Part shown: piece by piece, positions 53,266 through 62,279 of the stretch
Layout of the letters: the number at the start of each line of letters is the position of its first letter
How positions within the stretch are numbered: position 1 is the stretch's first letter
NCBI RefSeq assembly: GCF_000236165.1
Contig: NZ_CM001373.1
Coordinates: 175,866 to 239,865 of the forward strand
Length of the DNA: 64,000 nucleotides
From: Fluoribacter dumoffii NY 23
GTDB taxonomy: Bacteria > Pseudomonadota > Gammaproteobacteria > Legionellales > Legionellaceae
Direction of reading: 5' to 3'
The notes under the pieces: generated by a model
Databases searched by the model: none
What the model was told of the DNA's origin: nothing
Seen by the model: the letters and a program-made list of their open reading frames with translations, nothing else
Program-made: the position numbers and the translations under genes

Positions 53266-55857
53266 ATGCCTGACACGACTGTTTATTTAAAAAATTACCA
53301 GCCTCCTTTTTTTTCAGTTGAGACTATTAATTTAAATTTTGACCTCTATGATGACCATGCTTTAATAAGTAACGAACTTAAGTTAACTCGTCAACATGAG
53401 GGCCCTCTGCATCTTTGTGGTGATGAGTTGGAACTGGTTAGCGTGCATATGAATGGTCAAAAATTAGATCAATCGGAATATATCCTGCAACCCGATGCAC
53501 TTATCATCGAAAATTGTCCCGACGAACTCACTTTAAATATAGTAACGCGTATTTACCCACAAAAAAATACTCAATTATCCGGGCTTTACCGTTCTAATCA
53601 CCTGTTTTGTACGCAATGTGAAGCAGAAGGTTTTCGGCGCATCACTTACTTTCTTGACCGACCGGATGTTTTGACTACCTATACAACTCGTATTTCCGCC
53701 GAAAAAAAACAGTATCCTATCTTATTGTCCAATGGTAATTTAATCGATGCGGGTGACGCTGAAGATGGGCGTCATTGGGTAGTCTGGAAGGATCCTTTTA
53801 AAAAACCTTCCTATTTATTTGCATTAGTGGCAGGCAATTTGGCGTGCGTTAGGGATCAATTTGTTACCTGTTCAGGGCGAAGCATTGACTTACGCATTTA
53901 TGTTGAGCCTGGAAATGAAGATAAATGTACCCATGCAATGGAGTCATTGAAAAAATCAATGCGCTGGGATGAAGAGGTCTACGGTCGGGAATACGATCTC
54001 GATATTTTTATGATAGTCGCAGTCAGTGACTTTAATATGGGGGCTATGGAGAATAAGGGATTAAATATTTTTAACTCCAAATACATTCTTGCTCGCCCTG
54101 ATACCGCAACAGATCAGGATTTTGCTGATGTCGAAGGAGTCGTTGCCCATGAGTATTTCCATAACTGGACTGGGAATCGGGTTACTTGCCGTGATTGGTT
54201 CCAATTAAGTTTGAAAGAAGGATTAACTGTTTTTCGGGACCAGGAATTTTCCCGAGACATGAATTCACGGGATGTAAACCGTATTATGGATGTCAGGGTA
54301 TTGCGAAATTCCCAATTCCCTGAAGATGCAGGAACAATGGCTCATCCTGTCCGCCCGGAGGCATACCAGGAAATAAATAATTTTTATACGGCAACAGTGT
54401 ATAATAAAGGTGCTGAAGTAATCCGAATGCAGCACACCTTACTTGGTAAAGAGGGCTTTCGCCGCGGCATGGATTTATATTTTAATCGCCATGATGGTCA
54501 GGCCGTTACTATTGATGATTTTGTTGCAGCAATGGAAGATGCAAATCATATTGATTTGACGCAATTTAAAAGATGGTACAGTCAGGCAGGAACTCCGGAA
54601 GTTCTCGTGACCAGCAATTATGCACAAGGCGAGTTAACCCTTAAGATGCAGCAATATTGCCCGCCAACCCCGGAATGCCATGATAAAAAACCATTCCATA
54701 TCCCTATTCGTTTTGCTCTTTTCGATTCCAAGGGACAGCAGCTAGCCATTGAGAATGAGATTTTGGAACTCAAGGAAAAAGAACAAAGTTTTACTTTTAA
54801 GGGCCTGAGTGAAAAACCGGTGCTTTCATTATTACGTGAATTTTCCGCACCAATTAAATTAAAACAAAATTTAAGCCAGGACGAATTGCTCTTTTTATTA
54901 AAGTATGAGGTGGATGGATTTGCCAAATGGGATGCGGCACAAAATCTGATTATAAATAGCATCAAGGACTGCCTGAATTTGCATGCCAATAAATGGCAAA
55001 TTCCTTCCGCTTTAATTTCTGCCTTAAAACATGTATTGCTTGATGAGTCGCTTGATGCTGATTTACGGGCGGAATTATTAACTCCTCCCGGATTTGAGGA
55101 TATTGCCATGCAGTTGGAGAGCGTGGATGTTGGCGCTGTCGAAAAAGCCCGTGATTTTTTCCATCAGCAGTTAGGGTGGTATCTATATGAAGAAGCGCAA
55201 ATGCTCTATCAACAACTATGGACAAGTGAAGATCATCGCATGAATGGACCTGCTTACGGCCGTAGAAAATTGCGTAATGTGTGCTTATGGCTCATGATGA
55301 AAGCGAAAGAGTCAGCTGCGTTAGATAAATGCCAGCAGCAGTTCATCGCCGCACAAACCATGACTGATCAAATCGCCAGTTTTTCTTTATTGGTGAATTC
55401 CACCAATCAGGGTTTGCGGGAACAGGCAATTGAAGATTTCTACAAGCAATGGTCTAAAGAAGATCTGGTTTTGGATAAATGGTTCACTATCCAAGCAATA
55501 AGCGAGTTACCAGAAACGTTGAACCATGTGAAAATGTTATTAAAGCACTCGGCTTTTTCAATTAAGAATCCCAATAAGGTGCGTGCATTGATAGGTGCAT
55601 TTTGTATGGGGAATCCACGTAATTTCCATGCAATTGATGGGAGTGGCTATAGTTTTCTAGCAGAAATCCTGGTGACATTGGATAAAATTAATCCTCAAAT
55701 TGCCGCCCGTTTAGCCAATCCATTTACACGCTGGAAACGCTATGACCAACACCGCCAACGTCTCATGCGGGAACAATTGGAGAGGTTAGGCAAAATGGAG
55801 TTATCTCGTGATTTGGCTGAGGTAATTTCTAAAAGCTTGCTGGTTAATGAAGTCTAG
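53266..55857 (+). CDS. pepN: Aminopeptidase N (M1 family)
   Basis: A cytoplasmic zinc aminopeptidase of 863 residues. GAMENKGLNIF supplies the exopeptidase GAMEN motif, and HEYFHNWTGNRV with KEGLTVFRDQEF supplies the HExxH-x18-E zinc site. PQKNTQLSGLYRS and the full C-terminal helical domain are typical of the PepN branch. A single + strand gene; AAGGA sits 11 bases before the ATG. Confidence 0.96.
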   Translation: MPDTTVYLKNYQPPFFSVETINLNFDLYDDHALISNELKLTRQHEGPLHLCGDELELVSVHMNGQKLDQSEYILQPDALIIENCPDELTLNIVTRIYPQKNTQLSGLYRSNHLFCTQCEAEGFRRITYFLDRPDVLTTYTTRISAEKKQYPILLSNGNLIDAGDAEDGRHWVVWKDPFKKPSYLFALVAGNLACVRDQFVTCSGRSIDLRIYVEPGNEDKCTHAMESLKKSMRWDEEVYGREYDLDIFMIVAVSDFNMGAMENKGLNIFNSKYILARPDTATDQDFADVEGVVAHEYFHNWTGNRVTCRDWFQLSLKEGLTVFRDQEFSRDMNSRDVNRIMDVRVLRNSQFPEDAGTMAHPVRPEAYQEINNFYTATVYNKGAEVIRMQHTLLGKEGFRRGMDLYFNRHDGQAVTIDDFVAAMEDANHIDLTQFKRWYSQAGTPEVLVTSNYAQGELTLKMQQYCPPTPECHDKKPFHIPIRFALFDSKGQQLAIENEILELKEKEQSFTFKGLSEKPVLSLLREFSAPIKLKQNLSQDELLFLLKYEVDGFAKWDAAQNLIINSIKDCLNLHANKWQIPSALISALKHVLLDESLDADLRAELLTPPGFEDIAMQLESVDVGAVEKARDFFHQQLGWYLYEEAQMLYQQLWTSEDHRMNGPAYGRRKLRNVCLWLMMKAKESAALDKCQQQFIAAQTMTDQIASFSLLVNSTNQGLREQAIEDFYKQWSKEDLVLDKWFTIQAISELPETLNHVKMLLKHSAFSIKNPNKVRALIGAFCMGNPRNFHAIDGSGYSFLAEILVTLDKINPQIAARLANPFTRWKRYDQHRQRLMREQLERLGKMELSRDLAEVISKSLLVNEV

Positions 55858-55894
55858 ATATCGGCAACTTCCTGCCAATACAGGTTCAAAAACG

Positions 55895-55926
55895 GCCTCC
55901 ATTTAAGGAGGCTGCTCATTTTTTCT
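55895..55926 (+). terminator. Terminator after pepN
   Basis: A 6-bp stem GCCTCC/GGAGGC with loop ATTTAA, followed within seven bases by TTTTTT. Confidence 0.6.
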
Positions 55927-55949
55927 AAAAACAATTTAGTTTTAACGGC

Positions 55950-56705
55950 TTAGGGCTCAAGAGAAAAAATCGCCAACTCTTTGATAATTTGTCCTTGGGC
56001 ATCAGCCAATCCCACCCCTATTGCCGTGCCATACCCCGTAACCTGCGTTTTATGGGATTGGGTGAATTGATAAATGAGTTTTTGCAGTTGTTGATATAAA
56101 AGAGTACTTTGCTTCTTATTTAAGTGTTCTGCAAAAAAAATGGAAAAATGGGGTTTAAAGTAGTTTAAAACGCTTGGACTGCCGTATTGATGAAATAGTG
56201 CTTGACGGCCTGAGTCATGCACTGCCCAGGCAGGTATCGTTGCCTGGGGATCGTGTAAATGTGCTAACTCATAGAGTGTTTTATTGCTTAATTCTTGTAT
56301 CGTCTTATTATGTGCTACAGTCAACATGACGTAGCCACTCTGGCTGGGCACAAATTTCCCAGTGGAAAAAACAATGGGTTTTTGTTGTTTTGCCAGTGCC
56401 TGTGCTTTTTTGATAATGGCAGGGATTTGTTGGGAATTATAGTCGGTCAGATACAGCGTGATATGCAGAGGGTGATGAGGCAAATAAGGCTTAATCTGAA
56501 AGATTGTTAATAGTCCTTGTTGTGCTAAATATTGATTAAACTCTTTGATCAGGTTATTGACATGGTTTTCAGGTTTTAATTTTAGGTAAACATTAATTGA
56601 TAGGCTTTTAGCCAGTGCAAGATTGGTAAAAAAGCAACCCATCAGACAAAGCAGGAGGGGAAGATGTCTCAACGTTTTGCAGTGATTGGTAATCCTGTGG
56701 CGCAT
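55950..56705 (-). CDS. Exported 2H-phosphoesterase-like protein
   Basis: 251 residues. Two H-x-T/S-x motifs lie about 120 residues apart (PLHITLYL and KPHFSIFF), the pattern of 2H phosphoesterases (2'-5' RNA ligase/cyclic phosphodiesterase fold). The N-terminus is a basic stretch then [20 protein letters not shown], a signal peptide cut at ALA; the LMGC part is an imperfect lipobox. The ATG at 56705 is supported by GGAGATAAACT just before it. It overlaps the divergent aroE by 42 bases. The substrate is unknown, and most 2H enzymes are cytoplasmic, so export is notable. Confidence 0.6.
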   Translation of the reverse strand: MRHRITNHCKTLRHLPLLLCLMGCFFTNLALAKSLSINVYLKLKPENHVNNLIKEFNQYLAQQGLLTIFQIKPYLPHHPLHITLYLTDYNSQQIPAIIKKAQALAKQQKPIVFSTGKFVPSQSGYVMLTVAHNKTIQELSNKTLYELAHLHDPQATIPAWAVHDSGRQALFHQYGSPSVLNYFKPHFSIFFAEHLNKKQSTLLYQQLQKLIYQFTQSHKTQVTGYGTAIGVGLADAQGQIIKELAIFSLEP

Positions 56706-57476
56706 AGTTTATCTCCGATAATTCATCAACGTTTTGCTAAGCAGCTAAACGTGCAACTGACCTATGAGAAAATCAAGGCAGATGAGCAATCCTTTGAGCG
56801 GTTAGTATCTGACTTTTTTGCTCAGGCTGGCAAGGGGCTCAATGTTACCTTGCCCTTCAAACAACGAGCTTTTGAAATGGCACAGCAATGCAGTGTCCGT
56901 TGTCAGAAAGCCGGTGCTGCTAATACGTTATGGATAAAAGACAACCAGTTACATGCCGATAATACCGATGGCATTGGTTTTATTCGTGATTTGAATCGCT
57001 ATTTCAGTGTGGCAGATAAGCGAGTATTGATCTTGGGTGCAGGAGGCGCTGCACGCGGAATAGTACACCCTCTATTAGATCAGCATCCTTTGGAGTTAAT
57101 CGTAGCAAACCGTACTTTGGCTAAAACAAAAGAATTTCAAGGAGCGTTTCCGCAAACAAAATGTATATCATTTAATGAAATTAAGGGCCAATTTGATTTG
57201 GTAATCAATGCAACATCAGCAAGTTTGGTTGGGGAGTTTGTGGGGCTACCTGCTGGATGTATGTCCACAAAACCCTTTTGTTATGACTTGGCGTACAAAC
57301 AGCATGCACCTACAGTTTTTGTCCAATATGCGCAAGAATCCGGATGCCAAGCTGCAGATGGTTTAGGGATGCTGGTCGAGCAGGCTGCAGAGGCCTTTTT
57401 TATTTGGCACAGGATTATGCCCGCAACTGAAGAGGTTTTGACGTTTTTGCGCACAGCATGTGAAGACAAAGGCTAG
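56664..57476 (+). CDS. aroE: Shikimate dehydrogenase
   Basis: Reduces 3-dehydroshikimate with NADPH in the aromatic amino acid pathway. 270 residues: NPVAHSLSP (shikimate site), NVTLPFKQ with the catalytic Lys, GAGGAARG (NADP loop) and NRTLAK, plus [10 protein letters not shown] near the end. A strong GGAGGGGAAG ribosome site precedes ATG 56664. Its first 42 bases are also the start of the divergent 2H gene. Confidence 0.95.
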   Translation: MSQRFAVIGNPVAHSLSPIIHQRFAKQLNVQLTYEKIKADEQSFERLVSDFFAQAGKGLNVTLPFKQRAFEMAQQCSVRCQKAGAANTLWIKDNQLHADNTDGIGFIRDLNRYFSVADKRVLILGAGGAARGIVHPLLDQHPLELIVANRTLAKTKEFQGAFPQTKCISFNEIKGQFDLVINATSASLVGEFVGLPAGCMSTKPFCYDLAYKQHAPTVFVQYAQESGCQAADGLGMLVEQAAEAFFIWHRIMPATEEVLTFLRTACEDKG

Positions 57477-57595
57477 TTGTACCCGCGGCAAGGCGGCATT
57501 AATTCTGTCGCACTTCACCTTTTGCTCGAAAGAATAAAAACTTTGTCCTCTTTTGCGGCTTGGGAGGAGTGCAGAACTCTATACCAGTTTTGCTG

Positions 57596-58708
57596 CTATT
57601 CAAAAAATGCCAAGACTTCCTTGGCATTATTGATGGTGTCTTGAAAACCTAGTTCAAGCAATTCTCTTGTGAAATCACTTTCAAAAAGCACGAAACTCAA
57701 TAGATCGCCGGAATGTTTTTTTTCTCCCAAAAAATTAAGGAGATATCTTAGCAAGGTCGGCAAGGCTTTAAAGTGGGTTTGAGCCAAAGGAGCCAGGTCT
57801 TTGCTGGGACGCAAATGCAATGTAGTAATCGGTCGCCACGGAGAGCGGCGTTTTTTCCACATGGATAGCAACATGGCAATTTCGTTCATGCGGTTGACCA
57901 TTTCAATGTCACGGTCGAGATTATCCAGGAACAGTGCGTTTAACATATTTCCGAAAATATGTGAAAAAGGAATATCCTCATGGTTACGCAAATTCTCCTG
58001 TTCTACAAATGTAGGCAGGGCTCGCGTTCCAAGAATAAGAATTTTATCTACCTCGAAACGAATAGACCCACGCAGGGGGGCGGCAAGCCCCACACTTCCA
58101 TCTCCGTAATGAAAACCATCGAGCAGAACTGTTGGAAAAAATAAAGGCAGAGCGCTCGAGGCTAAAATATGTTCTGCCTGGAAACTGACGCGCTTGCTAC
58201 CATGTCGTGGATAATTCCAGTCGGTAAATTCAGGGTTATTGTGCTCATAAAAAGAAATTGTTTGCCGTGTTTCATAACAATTACTGATTATTTCCAAAGT
58301 TTCGAGAAAGCCATTATTGATATTCTGAGCTATTTTGGTGAAATCAAGACCATCGGCAATCATTTGTTTCAGTGGGGTGGTATCCAATAAATGAGCTGCC
58401 TGCCGTTGCTTAATCATCATCGTACTCATATTACGGACAACCGATTTGCTTAAAGCCAAATTACTGGCCCGATACACCTGTTGGCAATGAATTTCACTCC
58501 AAATAGTTTCCAGTTTATCCAGTGCTGTTGGAAAGTCATCGGCATTTTCAGCAAGTACAGCCGCATTCATACTGCCTACGCTAACTCCACTGACCATTTC
58601 AAAGGGTAAGGTTTTAACTTGTAAAATATGACCTATCGCTTTCAGGACACCTGCTTGATAGGCGCCTCGAGCGCCGCCACCTGCCAAATAAAGGGCTTTT
58701 TTAGACAT
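57596..58708 (-). CDS. Patatin-like phospholipase
   Basis: 370 residues from ATG 58708. The N-terminal ALYLAGGGARGAYQAG provides the oxyanion hole, GVSVGSMNA holds the nucleophile Ser, and YGDGSVGLAAP the catalytic Asp, a complete Ser-Asp dyad. A longer frame begins at 58777 but adds a region unlike the family. No signal peptide. Similar to RssA/NTE-type housekeeping lipases; some Legionella patatins are Dot/Icm substrates, but nothing here decides that. Confidence 0.85.
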   Translation of the reverse strand: MSKKALYLAGGGARGAYQAGVLKAIGHILQVKTLPFEMVSGVSVGSMNAAVLAENADDFPTALDKLETIWSEIHCQQVYRASNLALSKSVVRNMSTMMIKQRQAAHLLDTTPLKQMIADGLDFTKIAQNINNGFLETLEIISNCYETRQTISFYEHNNPEFTDWNYPRHGSKRVSFQAEHILASSALPLFFPTVLLDGFHYGDGSVGLAAPLRGSIRFEVDKILILGTRALPTFVEQENLRNHEDIPFSHIFGNMLNALFLDNLDRDIEMVNRMNEIAMLLSMWKKRRSPWRPITTLHLRPSKDLAPLAQTHFKALPTLLRYLLNFLGEKKHSGDLLSFVLFESDFTRELLELGFQDTINNAKEVLAFFE

Positions 58709-58812
58709 AACGATTATTATTACCGCATTTATTTTGTATTTAAGTGAAATATAGTTGAATAGACCTGGACTTAGCAAGTTCTCATTTGTTTCGTAAAAAA
58801 ATTAACAACCCC

Positions 58813-58841
58813 GGAGAAATAGTATATTATATATTTTCTCC
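58813..58841. repeat. Imperfect palindrome upstream of the 398-residue membrane protein
   Basis: A 29-base inverted repeat with outer arms GGAGAAA/TTTCTCC and an inner TATA-T-TATA core, ending 14 bases before the GTG start. The core also reads as a -10 box (TATATT). It could be an operator or a leader hairpin. Confidence 0.4.
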
Positions 58842-58855
58842 AAAGTGGGTGATTA

Positions 58856-60052
58856 GTGGCCAGTGTGAAAGAATTTGAGATTGCCAATACTCTAAGTGAA
58901 GCAAGAGTAATTTTAAATGAAATACAGTCCTCAATCGATTATGATGCAGAATTTTCGATTTCTGTCGACCCTGCAAACACCTCAAAAAAGGTAGTACTTG
59001 TATCAAAAGTGATTAAAACCACAGGCGATTCAAGTAAAGCAATGATGCAGATAGGCTCTTCGGTCAGAAAGTTCCAGAACGTACCGCCAACAGAATCACT
59101 ACTGCAAGGCTTACGTTTCGGCTCAATTTTTTTAGCTGTCTTGGATTTTCTGCTTATCCCATTTGTTTATCTGACCTGCTATCTTCTCGATACAGAAATG
59201 CCTGTGAACAAGGAGAATAATGCAAAGTGGCTATTGTCTGGGATTTTCTTAGCCCTAACCATTACTTCAATGGCTGTTCCTGCCGTCGCGGTAGCAGTCG
59301 CCTTTGTTACAACCTCCCTCTCGCTAGCATTGAGTTTATTTTTATTAGGGCGGACAACCTATGAATATTACACATTGCATGAAGCAAAAAAAGTCAATAA
59401 AAAACTAATTTACAGCGCGGAAGTTGAGATGAAAGCCATTCAGGAGAATGCGAGAAAACTCAACAGTGCTTTAGACAAACTGGATACGGAAATGGATTTC
59501 ATTTCCTTTTGTGAACAAGTGGGATTGATATATGAAAATTATCAGCTCCAAAAACGGGATTTACTCAACCTTAAGCTTACGGAGTTGGATTTAAACAAAA
59601 AACTTAAGGACGCAAATTTCAGAGCAGTCTTTGACAAAGGGGTTGGTTTTAGTTTATCCGCAGTAGGCTTGATAGGTTTGATTGTTTCTTTATATTTTCC
59701 GCTTGCTGGTTTAGGCATTTTAACCGCAGTTTCAGTGCTTTCATTAACGTATGTTGCGGCCCGATTGTTTCTATCTGGGGCTCAATGGATACGAGGATTG
59801 CTGCGCACCAGCGGAAGCGAGGGCCCAACAAATGACGATCTCATCGAAACAAATGCAAAGGACAATAAACTTTCAACGGACTTTATGCTTGAACGTTTTT
59901 TTGGGAGCAAAGAGAAGGCACGCGCATCTTTTAAAAACACCCCTCCTGAAGGGATTGACTATTCATCAACAAGTACTGCCTCAATATTTCAAGTGGAGGA
60001 ATCTCCTGGTGCTCAGGATTTGGCTTGCGACTTGCCTGATATGAACTACTAA
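58856..60052 (+). CDS. Unknown membrane protein with two hydrophobic hairpins
   Basis: 398 residues from GTG 58856. Soluble N-terminus (1-85), hydrophobic segments at about 88-111 and 125-165, a charged helical middle (175-255, likely coiled coil), further segments at about 263-281 and 283-305, and a soluble 90-residue tail rich in Ser, Thr and acidic residues. No family recognised. The same order is seen in the protein at 62280-63536. Such membrane-hairpin proteins are frequent among Legionella accessory genes and some are Dot/Icm effectors; that role is only a possibility here. Confidence 0.6.
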   Translation: MASVKEFEIANTLSEARVILNEIQSSIDYDAEFSISVDPANTSKKVVLVSKVIKTTGDSSKAMMQIGSSVRKFQNVPPTESLLQGLRFGSIFLAVLDFLLIPFVYLTCYLLDTEMPVNKENNAKWLLSGIFLALTITSMAVPAVAVAVAFVTTSLSLALSLFLLGRTTYEYYTLHEAKKVNKKLIYSAEVEMKAIQENARKLNSALDKLDTEMDFISFCEQVGLIYENYQLQKRDLLNLKLTELDLNKKLKDANFRAVFDKGVGFSLSAVGLIGLIVSLYFPLAGLGILTAVSVLSLTYVAARLFLSGAQWIRGLLRTSGSEGPTNDDLIETNAKDNKLSTDFMLERFFGSKEKARASFKNTPPEGIDYSSTSTASIFQVEESPGAQDLACDLPDMNY

Positions 60053-60055
60053 TCG

Positions 60056-60076
60056 GCTTGCATGCAAGCTCTTTTC
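60056..60076 (+). terminator. Short hairpin after the 398-residue membrane protein
   Basis: GCTTG/CAAGC stem with loop CATG followed by TCTTTTCC. Short stem, weak U-tract. Confidence 0.35.
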
Positions 60077-60195
60077 CCCAGATGCGCCCGTACCTTCAAT
60101 TTGGAATTTTCTTATTTTAAAGTTTAAAAAGTTCATTGCAAAATACTAAAAACTCCTTTAATTTAAAAATTTACCCCCCCAAAGGAAGAAACCTC

Positions 60196-61710
60196 ATGCT
60201 GAATATCCTTCGCGAGCAACCCCGTGCATTTCACATGATTTTTATGCTGGAATTATGGGAGCGGTTTGGATTTTATACGGTACAAGGGATTTTGACTTTA
60301 TTTTTTATTCGTTACTTAGGTTATAACGACACGATTTCTTATTATACGTTCGGTGCTTATTCTGCCCTTGTTTATGGCATGGTGGTCATTGGAGGGTATT
60401 TAGGAGACAGGATCTTAGGGACCAAACGCACTATTATACTTGGACTGGTTGTTTTGGCTGCAGGTTACTTCTCCCTGGCGATTACAAATAAAGAAAACGT
60501 TTTTTTTGCTTTAGGTTTAATTTGCGTGGGGAATGGATTATTCAAAGCGAATCCCTCGAATTTGCTGGCAAAGTGTTATCAGGAAAATGATCCTCGCTTA
60601 CACGGGGGCTTTACTTTGTATTATATGGCAATCAATTTGGGAAGTATGATCGCCCTATTTGCAGGGCCTGCCATTTCAAGTCGTTATGGCTATTCGTATG
60701 CTTATATGATGAGTGCAATTGGGTTGCTCATGGGATTGGCTAATTACTGGCTGCAACATCAATATGTCGCCCACATCAATACGGACGCTGATAAACGAAC
60801 TATCTCATTTTTTCAATGGATTTTGATATTTGTTGGTATCTTTCTCTTGACGGAATGTTCCGCCTATTTATTACAACATGTGATGCTTGCTAAAAATTTG
60901 TTTTGGTTCATTACCCTTGCCGTTATTGTGTATTACCTATTAATGACGCGTAAAGAAAGTAAGATTATCCGAATGCGGATGCTGGTTGCTCTGGTACTGA
61001 TGCTGGAAGCCATCATTTTCTTCACTTTATATCAACAAATGCCCACATCATTGAATTTATTTGCAGTGAATAATGTAATCCCGGTCTTTTTTGGAATCAC
61101 AATTGATGCGCAAAGCTTTCAAGCGCTTAATCCCATCTGGATTGTATTGATGAGCCCGGTACTGGCTTACTTTTATGATTTCCTCAACAAAAAAGGAATT
61201 CAATTTTCTATCCCTTTCAAATTTTCTTTAGGGATGACCATGTGTGGTTTGAGCTTTCTAATGCTCTTTTTTGCGCGTTATTTTTATGTGGACCATGGCA
61301 TGGTCTCTTCATGGTGGTTAATTATAAGTTATTTGTTTCAAAGTCTTGGTGAACTACTGGTTTCTGCACTGGGTGTTGCTATGGTAGCAGAACTGGTGCC
61401 GGCGCAAATTGCAGGTTTTGTGATGGGAATGTGGTTTTTAACTTCCGCAATTGCAGGGTTTATTGGGGCTACAGTGGCTTCATATACAGCGCTACCCGAG
61501 CACATTAAACCGGGGGTGGAGTCATTGATGATTTATACCCACGTATTTGCTGTTATCGGTATTGTCACTTTAATTATTGCTTTTTGCATGTGGTTATTAT
61601 CTCCACGATTAAGTCGATACATCGCTGTAAAAAAGACAGATTTACATCAAGAAGCACGAGAAGCAGAATACTCTGTCTCCAGGTGTTTTATGAGTCAGTC
61701 TAGTTTGTAA
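60196..61710 (+). CDS. POT/PTR-family proton-dependent oligopeptide transporter
   Basis: 504 residues from ATG 60196, with about 14 hydrophobic segments. Family marks: the ELWERFGFYTVQGIL motif in the first helix with its ExxER proton/peptide residues, GGYLGDRILG, GNGLFKANPSN and FTLYYMAINLGS. It brings di- and tripeptides in with protons. AAAGGAAG lies 8 bases before ATG 60196; a TTG at 60136 would extend it without family match. Confidence 0.92.
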   Translation: MLNILREQPRAFHMIFMLELWERFGFYTVQGILTLFFIRYLGYNDTISYYTFGAYSALVYGMVVIGGYLGDRILGTKRTIILGLVVLAAGYFSLAITNKENVFFALGLICVGNGLFKANPSNLLAKCYQENDPRLHGGFTLYYMAINLGSMIALFAGPAISSRYGYSYAYMMSAIGLLMGLANYWLQHQYVAHINTDADKRTISFFQWILIFVGIFLLTECSAYLLQHVMLAKNLFWFITLAVIVYYLLMTRKESKIIRMRMLVALVLMLEAIIFFTLYQQMPTSLNLFAVNNVIPVFFGITIDAQSFQALNPIWIVLMSPVLAYFYDFLNKKGIQFSIPFKFSLGMTMCGLSFLMLFFARYFYVDHGMVSSWWLIISYLFQSLGELLVSALGVAMVAELVPAQIAGFVMGMWFLTSAIAGFIGATVASYTALPEHIKPGVESLMIYTHVFAVIGIVTLIIAFCMWLLSPRLSRYIAVKKTDLHQEAREAEYSVSRCFMSQSSL

Positions 61711-61736
61711 TCCAACTAAGTTTTTTACTTGCTGCA

Positions 61737-61771
61737 AGCTAACCTAAATTCATTAGGAATTTAGGTTAGCT
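61737..61771. terminator. Perfect 14-bp hairpin between convergent transporter and lipoprotein genes
   Basis: AGCTAACCTAAATT and AATTTAGGTTAGCT around loop CATTAGG. The + strand continues GAATTTAATTTTA, a loose U-tract; it probably serves both genes. Confidence 0.7.
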
Positions 61772-61781
61772 GAATTTAATT

Positions 61782-62036
61782 TTATCGCCAGTGGTGATGT
61801 CCTCCGTGCCAGCCACCACCATGCCATCCTCTATAATAGTTGCCATGCCAGCCGCGGCCACCCCAATATCCCCAACCACCATGATGACGCCATCCAGAAT
61901 AATAATATCCACTTGGATAATAGTAACCCGGAGAATAGCTGGAATAATAATAGCCTCCTGGATAAGCAGAAACATAACAACCGCTTAAAAGGAGAGTAGG
62001 TACAAACACCAGTGCTGCGATAACCAGTTTTCTCAT
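61782..62036 (-). CDS. Small Gly/Tyr/His-rich lipoprotein
   Basis: 84 residues. The signal peptide ends in a textbook lipobox, LLSGC, so the mature protein of about 65 residues is lipid-anchored. The mature part is low complexity: repeated YYY/SGYYY units followed by WHG/GGWHGG repeats and a HHHWR end. Such composition suggests an unstructured surface or periplasmic peptide, with His clusters able to bind metal. No family recognised. A second frame over the same bases was judged a shadow. Confidence 0.75.
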   Translation of the reverse strand: MRKLVIAALVFVPTLLLSGCYVSAYPGGYYYSSYSPGYYYPSGYYYSGWRHHGGWGYWGGRGWHGNYYRGWHGGGWHGGHHHWR

Positions 62037-62279
62037 AGTCGCTCCCTCGTCAATGTCCGTACACTAATTATACTTCATGGCTATTTATTAGGCAAAAAAG
62101 CAAGCTGTTTGTAACGTGTTGCGCCATTTTTAGTGAGTAAACTATGTTCATCTAGATGGGTTTTATTGTACTATTGTGCATTAGTAGGTAATAAAGTTGA
62201 AAAAATAGTATGCTGAGCAAAACGAAAGCAAAAAAGGGATTTCCCAGATTACAGTTTCCGTTTCACTTCAGCTGCAATT

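Noticed and set aside
61766..61975. A second - strand frame of 69 codons over the lipoprotein gene
   Set aside because: It is an Ile/Val/Met-rich shadow of the repetitive lipoprotein frame, with no signal peptide or ribosome site of its own.
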